Shown: in pieces, positions 24,652-33,000 of the stretch
How positions within the stretch are numbered: position 1 is the first letter of the stretch
How the letters are laid out: every line of letters starts with the position of its first letter
Origin: Gammaproteobacteria bacterium
GTDB taxonomy: Bacteria > Pseudomonadota > Gammaproteobacteria > Pseudomonadales > Azotimanducaceae
Reading direction: 5' to 3'
NCBI GenBank assembly: GCA_009843635.1
Contig: VYDB01000121.1
Location: forward strand, 1-37,520
Length of the DNA: 37,520 bases
Made by a program: the position numbers and the translations under genes
Notes under the pieces: generated by a model
Databases searched by the model: none
What the model saw: the letters and a program-made list of their open reading frames with translations, nothing else
Told to the model about the DNA's origin: nothing

Positions 24652-26142
24652 TTGCAGCACGGAAAGATTCACAAGGTCGTGGTCGCCGGCGGCGGAACCG
24701 CCGGCTGGATGGCCGCCGCATCGCTGGCGAAGCTCTTGGGCAAAACGCTCGACATCACCTTGGTGGAGTCCGATGAGATCGGCACCGTGGGCGTTGGCGA
24801 GGCCACCATTCCCACGTTGATCACCCTGCACGACCTGCTCAAGATCAAGGAACAGGACTTCCTCCGGGCGGTGCAGGGCACCTTCAAGCTGGGCATCTCG
24901 TTCGAGAATTGGCGCGACGTGGGGGAGGACTACATCCACTCCTTTGGCTGGACCGGCCAGGACAGTTGGGCCGCCGGATTCCAGCATTTCTGGCTCAAGG
25001 GCCGGAAAATGGGCATCAGCCGGGAGTTCGGCGAGTACTGCAAGGAATGGTTGGCCGCCAAGCGCAACCGCTTTGCGGTCATGGCCAAGCAGGGCCTCAA
25101 CTACGCCTACCACATCGACGCTTCGCTGTATGCGCGCTTCCTGCGCGGCATGGCGGAGGCGCACGGCGCCGTGCGGCAGGAGGGCCGCATCGACCGGGTG
25201 GAGCAGGATCCAGAAAGCGGCTTCATCACCGGCCTGCGGCTGCAGTCCGGGCAGCTTGTCGAAGGGGACCTGTTCATCGACTGCACCGGCTTCCGGGGCC
25301 TCCTGATCGAGCAGACCCTGCAGGCGGGCTACGACGACTGGCGGCACTGGCTGCCCTGCGACAGCGCCGTCGCGGTGCAGACCGAGTCCGTGCGGCCGCC
25401 CATTCCGTACACCCGGGCCATTGCCCGGGAGGCCGGTTGGCAGTGGCGCATTCCGCTGCAGCACCGGGTCGGCAACGGCGTGGTGTTCAGCGCGGAGCAC
25501 TGGTCCGATGACGAAGCCGTCGAGCGGCTGCTCGGCAAGGTGCAGGGCCGGGTGCTTACGGAACCTCGGGTGATCAAGTTCAAGACCGGCTCGCGGCGAC
25601 GGCACTGGCACAAGAACTGCGTGGCCATGGGGCTGTCCTCCGGGTTCATCGAGCCCTTGGAGTCAACCAGCATCCATCTCATTCAACGCGCCATCATTCG
25701 GCTTATGCAGATGTTCCCCTATGACGGCATCCGGCAACCGGATGTCGATGAGTTCAACAACCAGATGCGCTTCGAAATCGACAACGTCCGGGACTTCATC
25801 GTCCTGCACTACCATGTGACCGAGCGGACGGACACGCCGTTCTGGCGTCACTGCAGGGGCATGGACATACCGGATTCCCTCCGGCACCGCATCGAGCTGT
25901 TCAAGCAGGCGGGCCGGGTGTTCAAGGTGCCCACGGAGCTTTTTGGCGAGAACTCGTGGATCCAGGTGATGCTCGGCCAAGGGCTCACGCCTGAGCAGTA
26001 CCACCCGATCGTCAACATGATGAGCGAGGATGAATTGCGGCAATTCCTCACCGGCATTCACGGTGCCACGGACAGCTTCGTCAGCCAGCTCCCGGAGCAC
26101 CAGCGCTTCATCGATCACTACTGCAAGGCGGCGCCGGGCTGA
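24652..26142 (+). CDS. Flavin-dependent tryptophan-halogenase-family protein 2 (canonical motifs)
   Basis: A 496-residue flavin halogenase with all classical marks: GGGTAGW at 13-19, GVGEATIP at 47-54, catalytic K79 in GTFKLGI (the same number as in PrnA), WQWRIP at 263-268 matching WxWxIP, and SGFIEPLEST at 330-339. It therefore looks catalytically complete. The TTG start is supported by GGAGG at 24641-24645, 6 nt upstream, and by the FAD fold starting at once. It is only distantly similar to halogenase 1 of this locus, so the pair is not a recent tandem duplication. The halide and substrate are unknown: an indole or phenol group on a small molecule, or an aromatic residue of a protein, are options. 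Confidence 0.92.
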   Translation: MQHGKIHKVVVAGGGTAGWMAAASLAKLLGKTLDITLVESDEIGTVGVGEATIPTLITLHDLLKIKEQDFLRAVQGTFKLGISFENWRDVGEDYIHSFGWTGQDSWAAGFQHFWLKGRKMGISREFGEYCKEWLAAKRNRFAVMAKQGLNYAYHIDASLYARFLRGMAEAHGAVRQEGRIDRVEQDPESGFITGLRLQSGQLVEGDLFIDCTGFRGLLIEQTLQAGYDDWRHWLPCDSAVAVQTESVRPPIPYTRAIAREAGWQWRIPLQHRVGNGVVFSAEHWSDDEAVERLLGKVQGRVLTEPRVIKFKTGSRRRHWHKNCVAMGLSSGFIEPLESTSIHLIQRAIIRLMQMFPYDGIRQPDVDEFNNQMRFEIDNVRDFIVLHYHVTERTDTPFWRHCRGMDIPDSLRHRIELFKQAGRVFKVPTELFGENSWIQVMLGQGLTPEQYHPIVNMMSEDELRQFLTGIHGATDSFVSQLPEHQRFIDHYCKAAPG

Positions 26143-26184
26143 CCACTCGGCCTGCACTTCAAAACCACAAACAGGAACCAGCCT

Positions 26185-27594
26185 ATGAGCGCCATTGACT
26201 CGCGGCCTGCCCAGCCCGTCGAAAAACTGAAGTTCTCGGAAAAGCTGGGCTATGGCATGGGCGATGCCGCGTCCAACTTCTTCTTTCAGGCGTTCAACGT
26301 CTTCCTGCTGATCTACTACACCGATGTGTTCGGCTTGGCGCCGGCTGCGGTGGGCACCATGTTCCTGGTCACCAAGCTGGTCGATGCCTTCAGCGACCCG
26401 GCGATGGGCTTGGTGGCGGACCGCACCAACACGCGTTGGGGCAAGTTCCGGCCCTACCTGCTGACCATGGCGGTGCCCTACGGCCTGCTGGGCTACGCCA
26501 TGTTCCTTGGCCCGGATCTCTCGCCGACCTGGAAGCTGGTCTATGCCTACGTCACCTATTCGCTGATGATGCTGGCCTATACGGCGATCAACATTCCCTA
26601 TTCGGCGTTGATGGGCGTGATCTCACCCTCGTCCGACGAGCGGGTGAAGGTTTCCGCCTATCGATTCGTCTGCGCCTTCGGCGCCGGTTGGCTTGTCGTC
26701 ACCTTCGTGGGGCCGTTGCAGCGGCTGCTCGGCGGCGGTGACGAGGCCGAAGGCTATCGTCTCACCATGATGCTGTTCGCGGTGTTTTCCGCGGCCCTCT
26801 TTTGGTGGACGTTCGCGGCCACCAAGGAACGGGTTCAGGCGGTGCCGGTCGAGCCGAACGTGAAGGCGGAACTCGGCGCGTTGGTGCGCAACCTGCCTTG
26901 GATCGCCCTGTTCGTGTCCGGCATCTTCGCCCTGATGCAGACGGCGGTGCGCAACGGCGGCCTGCTCTACTACTTCAAGTACTACGTCGGCGACAACGGG
27001 GCCGCGCTGTTCTCGATGTTCGGCATGACATTCGACAAGGCCTCGGTCTTCATGTCGCTGGGCACCATTGCCATGGTAATCGGGGTGACCCTGACGCGCC
27101 CGCTCACGCAGCGCTTTGAAAAACAGCACTTGATGATCGCCCTGACCGCAGCAAGTGCGGTGATCAACGGCCTGTTCTTCTTCATTCCGACGGACCAGTA
27201 CTGGCTGATGGTTGCCGTCAACTGTTTCGCCACGCTGATCTCCGGCCCCTTGCCGCCGCTGGTGTTCGCCATGAACGCCGATTGCGCCGACTACGGCGAG
27301 TGGAAAAGCGGACGCCGAACGACGGCGCTGATCTACTCCGGAGGTGGATTCGCGGCCAAGCTGGGCCTCGCCGTCGGCGCCGGGCTGGCAGGGTACATCC
27401 TGGCCCTGTTCGGCTTCATCGCCAACCAGCCGCAAACGGAGACCGCACTGCTCGGCATCCGCCTGATGTTCACGGCGTTCCCCGCCGTGCTTTCCCTGAT
27501 CGCCGCCGCCGCCATTCTGTTCTACCGGCTCGACAATGCGCTGGTCAGCCGGATAGAGAGCGAGTTAGCGCAACGGCGACTGTCCGCTGACTAG
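26185..27594 (+). CDS. GPH-family sugar:cation symporter (MFS)
   Basis: A 469-residue inner-membrane transporter with about 12 hydrophobic segments, of the glycoside-pentoside-hexuronide:cation symporter family (MelB/XynB-like). The N-terminus KLGYGMGDAASNFFFQAFNVFLLIYYTDVFG, DAFSDPAMGLVADRTNTRWGKFRPYL with the family-typical Asp pair, and NIPYSALMGVISPSSDER are characteristic, as is DCADYGEWKSGRRTTALIYS near the C-terminus. It would carry mono- or oligosaccharide from periplasm to cytoplasm with Na+ or H+. It starts 42 nt after halogenase 2 and ends the LacI-controlled locus. Its stop is 4 nt from the stop of the convergent CaiD-like gene, leaving no room for a separate terminator. Confidence 0.93.
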   Translation: MSAIDSRPAQPVEKLKFSEKLGYGMGDAASNFFFQAFNVFLLIYYTDVFGLAPAAVGTMFLVTKLVDAFSDPAMGLVADRTNTRWGKFRPYLLTMAVPYGLLGYAMFLGPDLSPTWKLVYAYVTYSLMMLAYTAINIPYSALMGVISPSSDERVKVSAYRFVCAFGAGWLVVTFVGPLQRLLGGGDEAEGYRLTMMLFAVFSAALFWWTFAATKERVQAVPVEPNVKAELGALVRNLPWIALFVSGIFALMQTAVRNGGLLYYFKYYVGDNGAALFSMFGMTFDKASVFMSLGTIAMVIGVTLTRPLTQRFEKQHLMIALTAASAVINGLFFFIPTDQYWLMVAVNCFATLISGPLPPLVFAMNADCADYGEWKSGRRTTALIYSGGGFAAKLGLAVGAGLAGYILALFGFIANQPQTETALLGIRLMFTAFPAVLSLIAAAAILFYRLDNALVSRIESELAQRRLSAD

Positions 27595-27598
27595 CCGT

Positions 27599-28378
27599 TC
27601 AACGGCCCTTCCATACGGGATCGCGCTTCTCGGCGAAGGCTTTGGCGCCTTCGAGCTGGTCTTCGCTGTCGTAGAGCCGGTCCACGCTGGGGATTTGCCG
27701 CTTGCCCACCCGGCTCAGGGCGTCCTGGGCGCTTAAGGTCTCCGCTTCGCGCACCACTTCCTTGATGGCGGCGAACACCAGCGGCGGGCCGCTGGCGAGC
27801 TTCAGGGCCAGTTCCCAAGCGCGGTCCAGGAGATTCTCGGGTTCGAGCACTTCGTTGACCACGCCCCAGCGCCCGGCCTCCTCGGGGTCCATCCACCGGC
27901 CGGTCAGCAGCAGGTCCATGGCGACGTGGTAGGGCATGCGCTTGGGCAGCTTGATGGTGGCGGCGTCGGCCAAGGTGCCGGCGTTGATCTCCGGCAGGGC
28001 GAAGGCGGCGTTGGTGGAAGCCAGGATCAGGTCGCAGGAAAGCGCCAGTTCGAAGCCGCCGCCCACCGCCATGCCGTTGACGGCGGCGATCAGTGGCTTG
28101 TTGAGCCCCGGCAACTCTTGGATGCCGCCGAAGCCGCCAACTCCGTAGTCGCCGTCCACCGGGTCGCCGTCGGCGGCGGCCTTCAAGTCCCAGCCGGCGC
28201 AGAAGAACTTGCCGCTGCCGGTGACGATGGCCACCCGCAGTTCCGGGTCGTCGCGGAAGGCCTTGAAGGTCTCGCCGAGGCGACGGCTGGTGGCAAGGTC
28301 AATGGCGTTGGCCTTCGGGCCGTCTAGGGTGACTTGTAGCACCTGGTCGCGCCGCTCGGTCTTGATTGAGTCTTTCAA
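27599..28378 (-). CDS. caiD: CaiD-like enoyl-CoA hydratase (carnitinyl-CoA dehydratase family)
   Basis: A 259-residue crotonase-fold enzyme. Its text follows E. coli CaiD closely: LDGPKANAID, FRDDPELRVAIVTGSGKFF, AGWDLKAAADG, AAVNGMAVGGGFELALSCD with the oxyanion-hole Gly pair, FALPEINAG, and the end AFAEKRDPVWKGR. CaiD interconverts crotonobetainyl-CoA and carnitinyl-CoA. Where CaiD has a Glu-bearing LGIVPDSGG-type segment, this protein reads AGTLADAATI, so the substrate may differ. The TTG start (28376-28378) overlaps the stop of the acyl-CoA synthetase gene as TTGA, so the genes are coupled. It is the last gene of a three-gene minus-strand operon. Family membership is sure; the carnitine role is a reasonable guess only. 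Confidence 0.85.
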   Translation of the reverse strand: MKDSIKTERRDQVLQVTLDGPKANAIDLATSRRLGETFKAFRDDPELRVAIVTGSGKFFCAGWDLKAAADGDPVDGDYGVGGFGGIQELPGLNKPLIAAVNGMAVGGGFELALSCDLILASTNAAFALPEINAGTLADAATIKLPKRMPYHVAMDLLLTGRWMDPEEAGRWGVVNEVLEPENLLDRAWELALKLASGPPLVFAAIKEVVREAETLSAQDALSRVGKRQIPSVDRLYDSEDQLEGAKAFAEKRDPVWKGR

Positions 28379-30444
28379 GATGGCTCCTCAGTCAGTCGCA
28401 CCAAGGCGTCGAGCGCTACAGCGCCGCGCCCCGGCTCAAGCACCGCCAAGGGATTGACGTCGAGTTCCTGGAGCTGGGCTCGGTGCGCGGTCGCGAAGTC
28501 GGCGATGCGGATGATGGCGGCCACTGCGGCATCGATGTCGGCTGGCGGCCGGCCGCGATGCCCGGCCAGCAGCGGGGCGCACCGAAGCGCCGCCAAGGCG
28601 CTGCGCACCTCCGCCTCGTTCACCGGCAGCAGCAGGGTGACGCTGTCGCCAAGCAACTCGACCAGGACGCCGCCCGACCCCAAGGTCAGCATCAGGCCCA
28701 ACTCGGGGTCGCGGTGCAGGCCGACGATCAGTTCGGCCACGATGCCGCAGGTGAATCGCTCGACCAGCAGGCGCTCGCTCAAGGCCAGCAACTGTTCGGC
28801 GGCGGTGCGGATCTCTTCCGCTTGTGAAAGACGCAACCGCAGGGCGCGTTGCTCGGTCTTGTGGGCGAGGCCCAAGGCCTTCAGGGCAACGGCTCCGCCC
28901 AGCAACCGGGCGGCGCTCAACGCCTCGTCGGGCGTGCCAACCACTTGGCCGGACGGCACCTCGACGCCGAAGGCCGCCAGCCGGGACTTGGCGTCGGCCT
29001 CGTTCAAGATCGTTGACCCGCCGGTTACTGGTTCGGCGCTGATGAGGGGCGCGCTGATCGGTGCCCGCCAAGCCCCACCGATGGTGGCGGCGCATTCGAT
29101 GGCGGCCAGCGCCTCGCGGATGCCGCACAGGGGAGCGACGCCGCGCTCAACCAGCCAAGCGGCTTTCCCTTCCGGCATGTTCTCACCCAAGGTGGCGACG
29201 ATCATTCCCCTCGATCCCGTTTCAGCCATCGCCTTGTGGAAGGCATCCAAGGTGATTTGCCAATCGTCGGCATCGCAGCGGTCCGGGCGCGGGAAATCAA
29301 GCACCAGCAGGGTGGCGTCAAAGGTTGCCGGGTCGGCAAAGGCAGCGAAGATGGCGCCGAGGGCTGCCTCATCGCCCCAACTGAAGGTGTGGTAGTCGAG
29401 CGGGTTGGCCACATCGACCAAGGGATGCACTTGGGCTCGGACCGCGGCGGCTTGTTCGCAAGCCAGTTCCGGTAGCGCCAAGGCGCCGTCGTCCACTGCA
29501 TCGGCGACGACGCTGGCTTCACCGCCGGAGCAGCACAGAACGCCGACCCGCGGCCCGTCGATGGGGCCGTGAACGTGCAGCACCTTGAGGGCTTCCAGGA
29601 ATTCTGGAATGCCCGTGGCGCGGGCAAAGCCCAGCCGCTTGAGAAAGGCGCTGGCGCCGGCATCGGAGCCGGCGATGGAGGCGGTGTGGCTGAGCGTCGC
29701 CGCTTGGCCGCGGGCCGAGCGCCCGGCCTTCATCACCACGACTGGAACCCGGCGCTCTCGGGTGACGCGGGCCAGCGCCTCGAAGCCGCCGATGCTGTCG
29801 AACCCTTCGACGTGCAGGCCCAGGGCGCTGACGCGTTCATCGTCCAGCAGGGCGGTGGCCAAGGCCGAGACGCCGAGTTGCGCTTGGTTGCCCGCCGTCG
29901 CTACATAGGCGATGGGCAGTCCTCGCTGCTGCATGGTCAGGCTGATGGCGATGTTGGAGGACTGGGTGATGATGGCGACCCCCCGGCCATTCGCCGGAAG
30001 GCGCTCTCCGCCGTGCTGGTCGGGCCACAGCGGCACGCCGTCGGCCAGGTTGAGCAGGCCGTAGCAGTTGGGGCCGACCAACGGCATGGTGCCCGCGACC
30101 TGCAGCAGTTCCCGTTGCAGCGCGGCGCCGTCACTGGCTTCCTGAAAGCCCGACGCGTAGCAGATGGCGCCCCCTGCGCCCCGCTCGGAAAGCGCCGCCA
30201 CGGCCTCGATTGCGGCGTGGCGGTTGACGCCCACGAAGGCCGCGTCCGGCGCTTGGGGCAAGTCTTCAATGGTGCGGAAGGCGCGCCGTCCGGCCACTTC
30301 TTTGCGCTGCGGGTGAACCGGCCAGACTTCGCCGCTGAAGGCCATGCGATCGCACTGCTCCACGACCCGGGCAGCGGCGAGGCCGCCGATGACGGCAATG
30401 CTGTTGGGGCGCAGCAGGCGTTTCAGGTCTGCTGACGCGGCCAT
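28375..30444 (-). CDS. ADP-forming acyl-CoA synthetase (fused alpha-beta, ATP-grasp)
   Basis: A 689-residue protein of the NDP-forming acetyl-/acyl-CoA synthetase family, which makes an acyl-CoA from acid, CoA and ATP with release of ADP and phosphate. Order of parts: CoA-binding Rossmann domain (RPNSIAVIGG), a flavodoxin-like succinyl-CoA-ligase domain with the phospho-His H253 in LSHTASIAGS, a second ligase domain, and a C-terminal ATP-grasp region from about 465 (LNEADAKSRLAAFGVEVPSG, VALKALGLAHKTEQ, ELDVNPLAVL). It starts 3 nt after the acyl-CoA dehydrogenase stop and overlaps the CaiD-like gene. In classical carnitine operons the ligase CaiC is AMP-forming, so the chemistry here is a substitution. 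Which acid it activates is not visible. Confidence 0.9.
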   Translation of the reverse strand: MAASADLKRLLRPNSIAVIGGLAAARVVEQCDRMAFSGEVWPVHPQRKEVAGRRAFRTIEDLPQAPDAAFVGVNRHAAIEAVAALSERGAGGAICYASGFQEASDGAALQRELLQVAGTMPLVGPNCYGLLNLADGVPLWPDQHGGERLPANGRGVAIITQSSNIAISLTMQQRGLPIAYVATAGNQAQLGVSALATALLDDERVSALGLHVEGFDSIGGFEALARVTRERRVPVVVMKAGRSARGQAATLSHTASIAGSDAGASAFLKRLGFARATGIPEFLEALKVLHVHGPIDGPRVGVLCCSGGEASVVADAVDDGALALPELACEQAAAVRAQVHPLVDVANPLDYHTFSWGDEAALGAIFAAFADPATFDATLLVLDFPRPDRCDADDWQITLDAFHKAMAETGSRGMIVATLGENMPEGKAAWLVERGVAPLCGIREALAAIECAATIGGAWRAPISAPLISAEPVTGGSTILNEADAKSRLAAFGVEVPSGQVVGTPDEALSAARLLGGAVALKALGLAHKTEQRALRLRLSQAEEIRTAAEQLLALSERLLVERFTCGIVAELIVGLHRDPELGLMLTLGSGGVLVELLGDSVTLLLPVNEAEVRSALAALRCAPLLAGHRGRPPADIDAAVAAIIRIADFATAHRAQLQELDVNPLAVLEPGRGAVALDALVRLTEEPS

Positions 30445-30447
30445 AGT

Positions 30448-31608
30448 TCAGGAACCGAGGGGCCGCAGCAGGTCGCGGCCGATGATGTGGCGTTGAATCT
30501 CCGAGGTGCCGTCCCAGATGCGCTCGACCCGGGCGTCGCGCCAAAAGCGCTCCAAGGGCAGGTCGCTCATCAGCCCCATGCCGCCGTGGATCTGCAATGC
30601 CTCATCCGCCACCCGGGCCAGCATTTCCGAAGCGTAGAGCTTGGCCGAGGCGATTTCGCGGTTGGTCGGCAGGCCGGCGTCGAGACGCCAGGCGGCGGCC
30701 AGGGTCAGCCAGTCGGCGGCGTCGATTTCGGTGATCATGTCAGCCAGCTTGAAGGAAACCCCTTGAAAGCGGCCGATGGGCTGGCCGAATTGGCGGCGTT
30801 CGGCGGCGTGGCCGAGCGCCATGTCGAAGATGCGCCGGGCTCTGCCCGTGCACATGGCGGCCACCGTCAGGCGGCTGGCGTAGAGCCACTCGTCGGCCAG
30901 CTCGAAGCCGCGATGGGGTTCACCCAGCACCTGCGCCGACGGCAGCCGGCAGTCGTCGAAGGCGAGGATGCAGTTGTGGTAGCCCCGGTGCGAGACCGAG
31001 GCGTAGCCCCGGCGAATCTCGAACCCCGGTGTCCCTCGGTCCACCAGGAAGCAGGTGATGCGCTTCTTCAGTCCGCTGGCCGTCTGCTCCTCGCCGGTGG
31101 CGACGAACACGACCACGAAGTCGGCGATGTCGGCGTGGGAGATGAAGTGCTTGGTGCCATTGACGATCCAGTCATCCCCGTCGGCGCGGGCGAAGCACTG
31201 CATGCCGCGCACGTCGGAGCCGGCGCCCGGCTCGGTCATCGCCAGCGCATCGAAGCGTTCGCCCCGTGCGGCGGGCAGCAGGTAGCGCTGCCGCTGCTCG
31301 GCATTGCAACCCATGAGGATGCCGGAGGGCCGGCCCCAGAACACCGAGAGCGCCATGGAGGCCCGGCCGAGTTCGCGCTCCAGCAAGGTGAGGCTCAGAT
31401 GGTCCAAGCCCCCGCCACCCACCTCCTCGGGCAGGTTGGGGGCGAAGAAGCCGAGCTCGATCACCTTGCGCTTGATGGTGTCGCCGAGTTCGGCCGGCAC
31501 CTCGCCGGTACGCTCCACAGCCTGCTCGTGCGGATAAAGCTCCCGCTCCACGAAGGCGCGCACCGTGTCCACCACCAGTTGCTGCTCGGTTGTCAGTGCG
31601 AAGTCCAA
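30448..31608 (-). CDS. Acyl-CoA dehydrogenase, Asp at the usual catalytic Glu site
   Basis: A 386-residue flavoenzyme that introduces an alpha-beta double bond into an acyl-CoA. Typical segments are the start MDFALTTEQQ, LAMTEPGAGSDVRG (122-135), WIVNGTKHFISHAD, RRQFGQPIGRFQGV, ALQIHGGMG and ARVERIWDGTSEIQR. In medium- and short-chain enzymes the base is the Glu of YEGT; here that position is D366 in WDGT, and the alternative site used by isovaleryl-CoA dehydrogenase does not offer a Glu either. Either Asp serves as base or activity is altered. The start codon is TTG at 31606-31608 with GAGGGGG 8-9 nt upstream. It is the first gene of the operon and lies divergent from the thiolase gene across a 138-nt gap. 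Confidence 0.92.
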   Translation of the reverse strand: MDFALTTEQQLVVDTVRAFVERELYPHEQAVERTGEVPAELGDTIKRKVIELGFFAPNLPEEVGGGGLDHLSLTLLERELGRASMALSVFWGRPSGILMGCNAEQRQRYLLPAARGERFDALAMTEPGAGSDVRGMQCFARADGDDWIVNGTKHFISHADIADFVVVFVATGEEQTASGLKKRITCFLVDRGTPGFEIRRGYASVSHRGYHNCILAFDDCRLPSAQVLGEPHRGFELADEWLYASRLTVAAMCTGRARRIFDMALGHAAERRQFGQPIGRFQGVSFKLADMITEIDAADWLTLAAAWRLDAGLPTNREIASAKLYASEMLARVADEALQIHGGMGLMSDLPLERFWRDARVERIWDGTSEIQRHIIGRDLLRPLGS

Positions 31609-31704
31609 ACGCCAACCCCCTCACCTGTACCTGGCTAGAGTACCGCTATCCCACTGGGCGGGCCAAGGGTGCTTATCGTCGATGCGCCGTCAACTCAGTG
31701 CGGT

Positions 31705-31710
31705 TAGAAT
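31705..31710 (+). promoter_or_regulatory. Possible -10 box for the thiolase gene
   Basis: TAGAAT lies 36 nt before the thiolase ATG in the 138-nt divergent gap. No convincing -35 box is found at 16-18 nt spacing, so the site is tentative. Nothing else in the gap is recognisable apart from the two ribosome sites. Confidence 0.3.
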
Positions 31711-31746
31711 CCCGCCCTCACCAATTTCAACGCATAGGGAAACGCC

Positions 31747-32928
31747 ATGAACGAAGTGGTCATCGTCGATGCGGCCCGCTCCGCCGTGGGCAGGAAGGAA
31801 GGCTCGCTGGGCTGGGTGCATCCGTCGGATACCTTGGGCCCGGTGATGATGGGCCTGCTGGAGCGCAACGAGCTGCAATCCAGCCAAGTCGATCAGGTGG
31901 TCGGCGGCTGCATCAACAAGCTCGGCGCCCAGGGCATGAACGTCATCCGCACCGCCTGGCTCGCCCACGGCGGCGTTACCGAGACGCCGTGCATCACCAT
32001 TGACGCCCAGTGCGGCTCCTCCCAGGAAGCCGCCATGCTGGCCCACAGCCTCATCAGGTCCGGCATGGCCGATGCGGTGATGGCCTGCGGCGTGGAGAAC
32101 ATGACGCGGCTCCGGATCGGCTCGGACTCCATTGGCCTGCCCAAGTCCTACGGCAAGCCGGTGGCGCGCAGCTACTTTGAACACTTCGAGTTCACCAGCC
32201 AATTCGAGGGCGCGGAGCGGATGGCGGAGAAGTACCAAGTGACCCGCGGCGATGCGGACCGTTTCGGGCTGGAATCCCAACTGCGGGCGGCCACGGCCCA
32301 GGACGAGGGCCGCTTCAAGGCGCAGATCATCCCCTTGGAGGTGCCGGTGTTCGACCGCGAGGGCCAAAAGACCGGGGCGACCCAGGTCTTCGACACCGAC
32401 GAGATTCCCCGCGACACCAGCTTGGAAGCGCTGGCCGGCTTGAAGCCGGTGGCCCGCGAAGACGGCATCCACACCGCCGGCACCTCCTCGCAGATCGCCG
32501 ACGGGGCCGCAGCGGTGCTCATGATGAGCGCAGCCCACGCCGAGTCTTTGGGACTAAAGCCCATGGCGCGGATCGTGGAGACGGCCCTAGTGGGCTGCGA
32601 CCCCGTCCTGATGCTGGAAGGCCCGATCCCAGCCACGGAAAAGCTGCTGGCCGCCAGCGGCCTCGGCATAGACGACATCGACGTCTTCGAGGTCAACGAA
32701 GCCTTCGCCTCGGTGGTGCTGTCCTGGGCCAAGACCGTTGGCGCCGATCTCGCCAAGGTGAACCCCAACGGCGGCGCCATCTCCCTGGGCCATCCGCTGG
32801 GCGCCACCGGCTGCTTCCTCATCACCAAGGCGGTGCATGAACTGCAGCGTTCCGGTGGCGACTACGGGCTGGTCAGCATGTGCTGTGGGGGTGGATTGGG
32901 CACGGGGACGTTGGTGCAGCGGGTTTAG
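31747..32928 (+). CDS. Thiolase (acetyl-CoA acetyltransferase / 3-ketoacyl-CoA thiolase)
   Basis: A 393-residue thiolase that cleaves a 3-ketoacyl-CoA with CoA, or condenses two acyl-CoAs in reverse. The nucleophile is C89 in IDAQCGSSQEA. DVFEVNEAFASV, the GHPLGATG His motif and the C-terminal CCGGGLGTGTLV with the second active Cys complete the set. The wording is closer to the degradative thiolases found with acyl-CoA dehydrogenases in steroid and fatty-acid clusters than to biosynthetic PhaA, but substrate cannot be read. ATG is preceded by AGGGAAA. It is divergent from the acyl-CoA dehydrogenase operon, and with it forms a near-complete beta-oxidation set lacking only a hydroxyacyl-CoA dehydrogenase. 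Confidence 0.95.
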   Translation: MNEVVIVDAARSAVGRKEGSLGWVHPSDTLGPVMMGLLERNELQSSQVDQVVGGCINKLGAQGMNVIRTAWLAHGGVTETPCITIDAQCGSSQEAAMLAHSLIRSGMADAVMACGVENMTRLRIGSDSIGLPKSYGKPVARSYFEHFEFTSQFEGAERMAEKYQVTRGDADRFGLESQLRAATAQDEGRFKAQIIPLEVPVFDREGQKTGATQVFDTDEIPRDTSLEALAGLKPVAREDGIHTAGTSSQIADGAAAVLMMSAAHAESLGLKPMARIVETALVGCDPVLMLEGPIPATEKLLAASGLGIDDIDVFEVNEAFASVVLSWAKTVGADLAKVNPNGGAISLGHPLGATGCFLITKAVHELQRSGGDYGLVSMCCGGGLGTGTLVQRV

Positions 32929-32940
32929 GGAACGTCCCCG
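32903..32940 (+). terminator. 10-bp inverted repeat across the thiolase stop codon
   Basis: CGGGGACGTT (32903-32912) and AACGTCCCCG (32931-32940) are perfect inverted repeats around an 18-nt loop that contains the thiolase TAG. No T-tract follows, so it may act as a Rho-dependent end, a 3' stabilising hairpin or a protein site rather than a classical intrinsic terminator. Confidence 0.4.
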
Positions 32941-33000
32941 CCAAGGGCGAGATCTCGGGGAACGCGCTACCTACAGGAAATCGGCGGTGAGGACAGTGAG

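Noticed and set aside
27595-27598. Terminator between the convergent transporter and CaiD-like genes
   Set aside because: Only 4 nt separate the stops and no stem-loop with T-tract is seen on either strand nearby.
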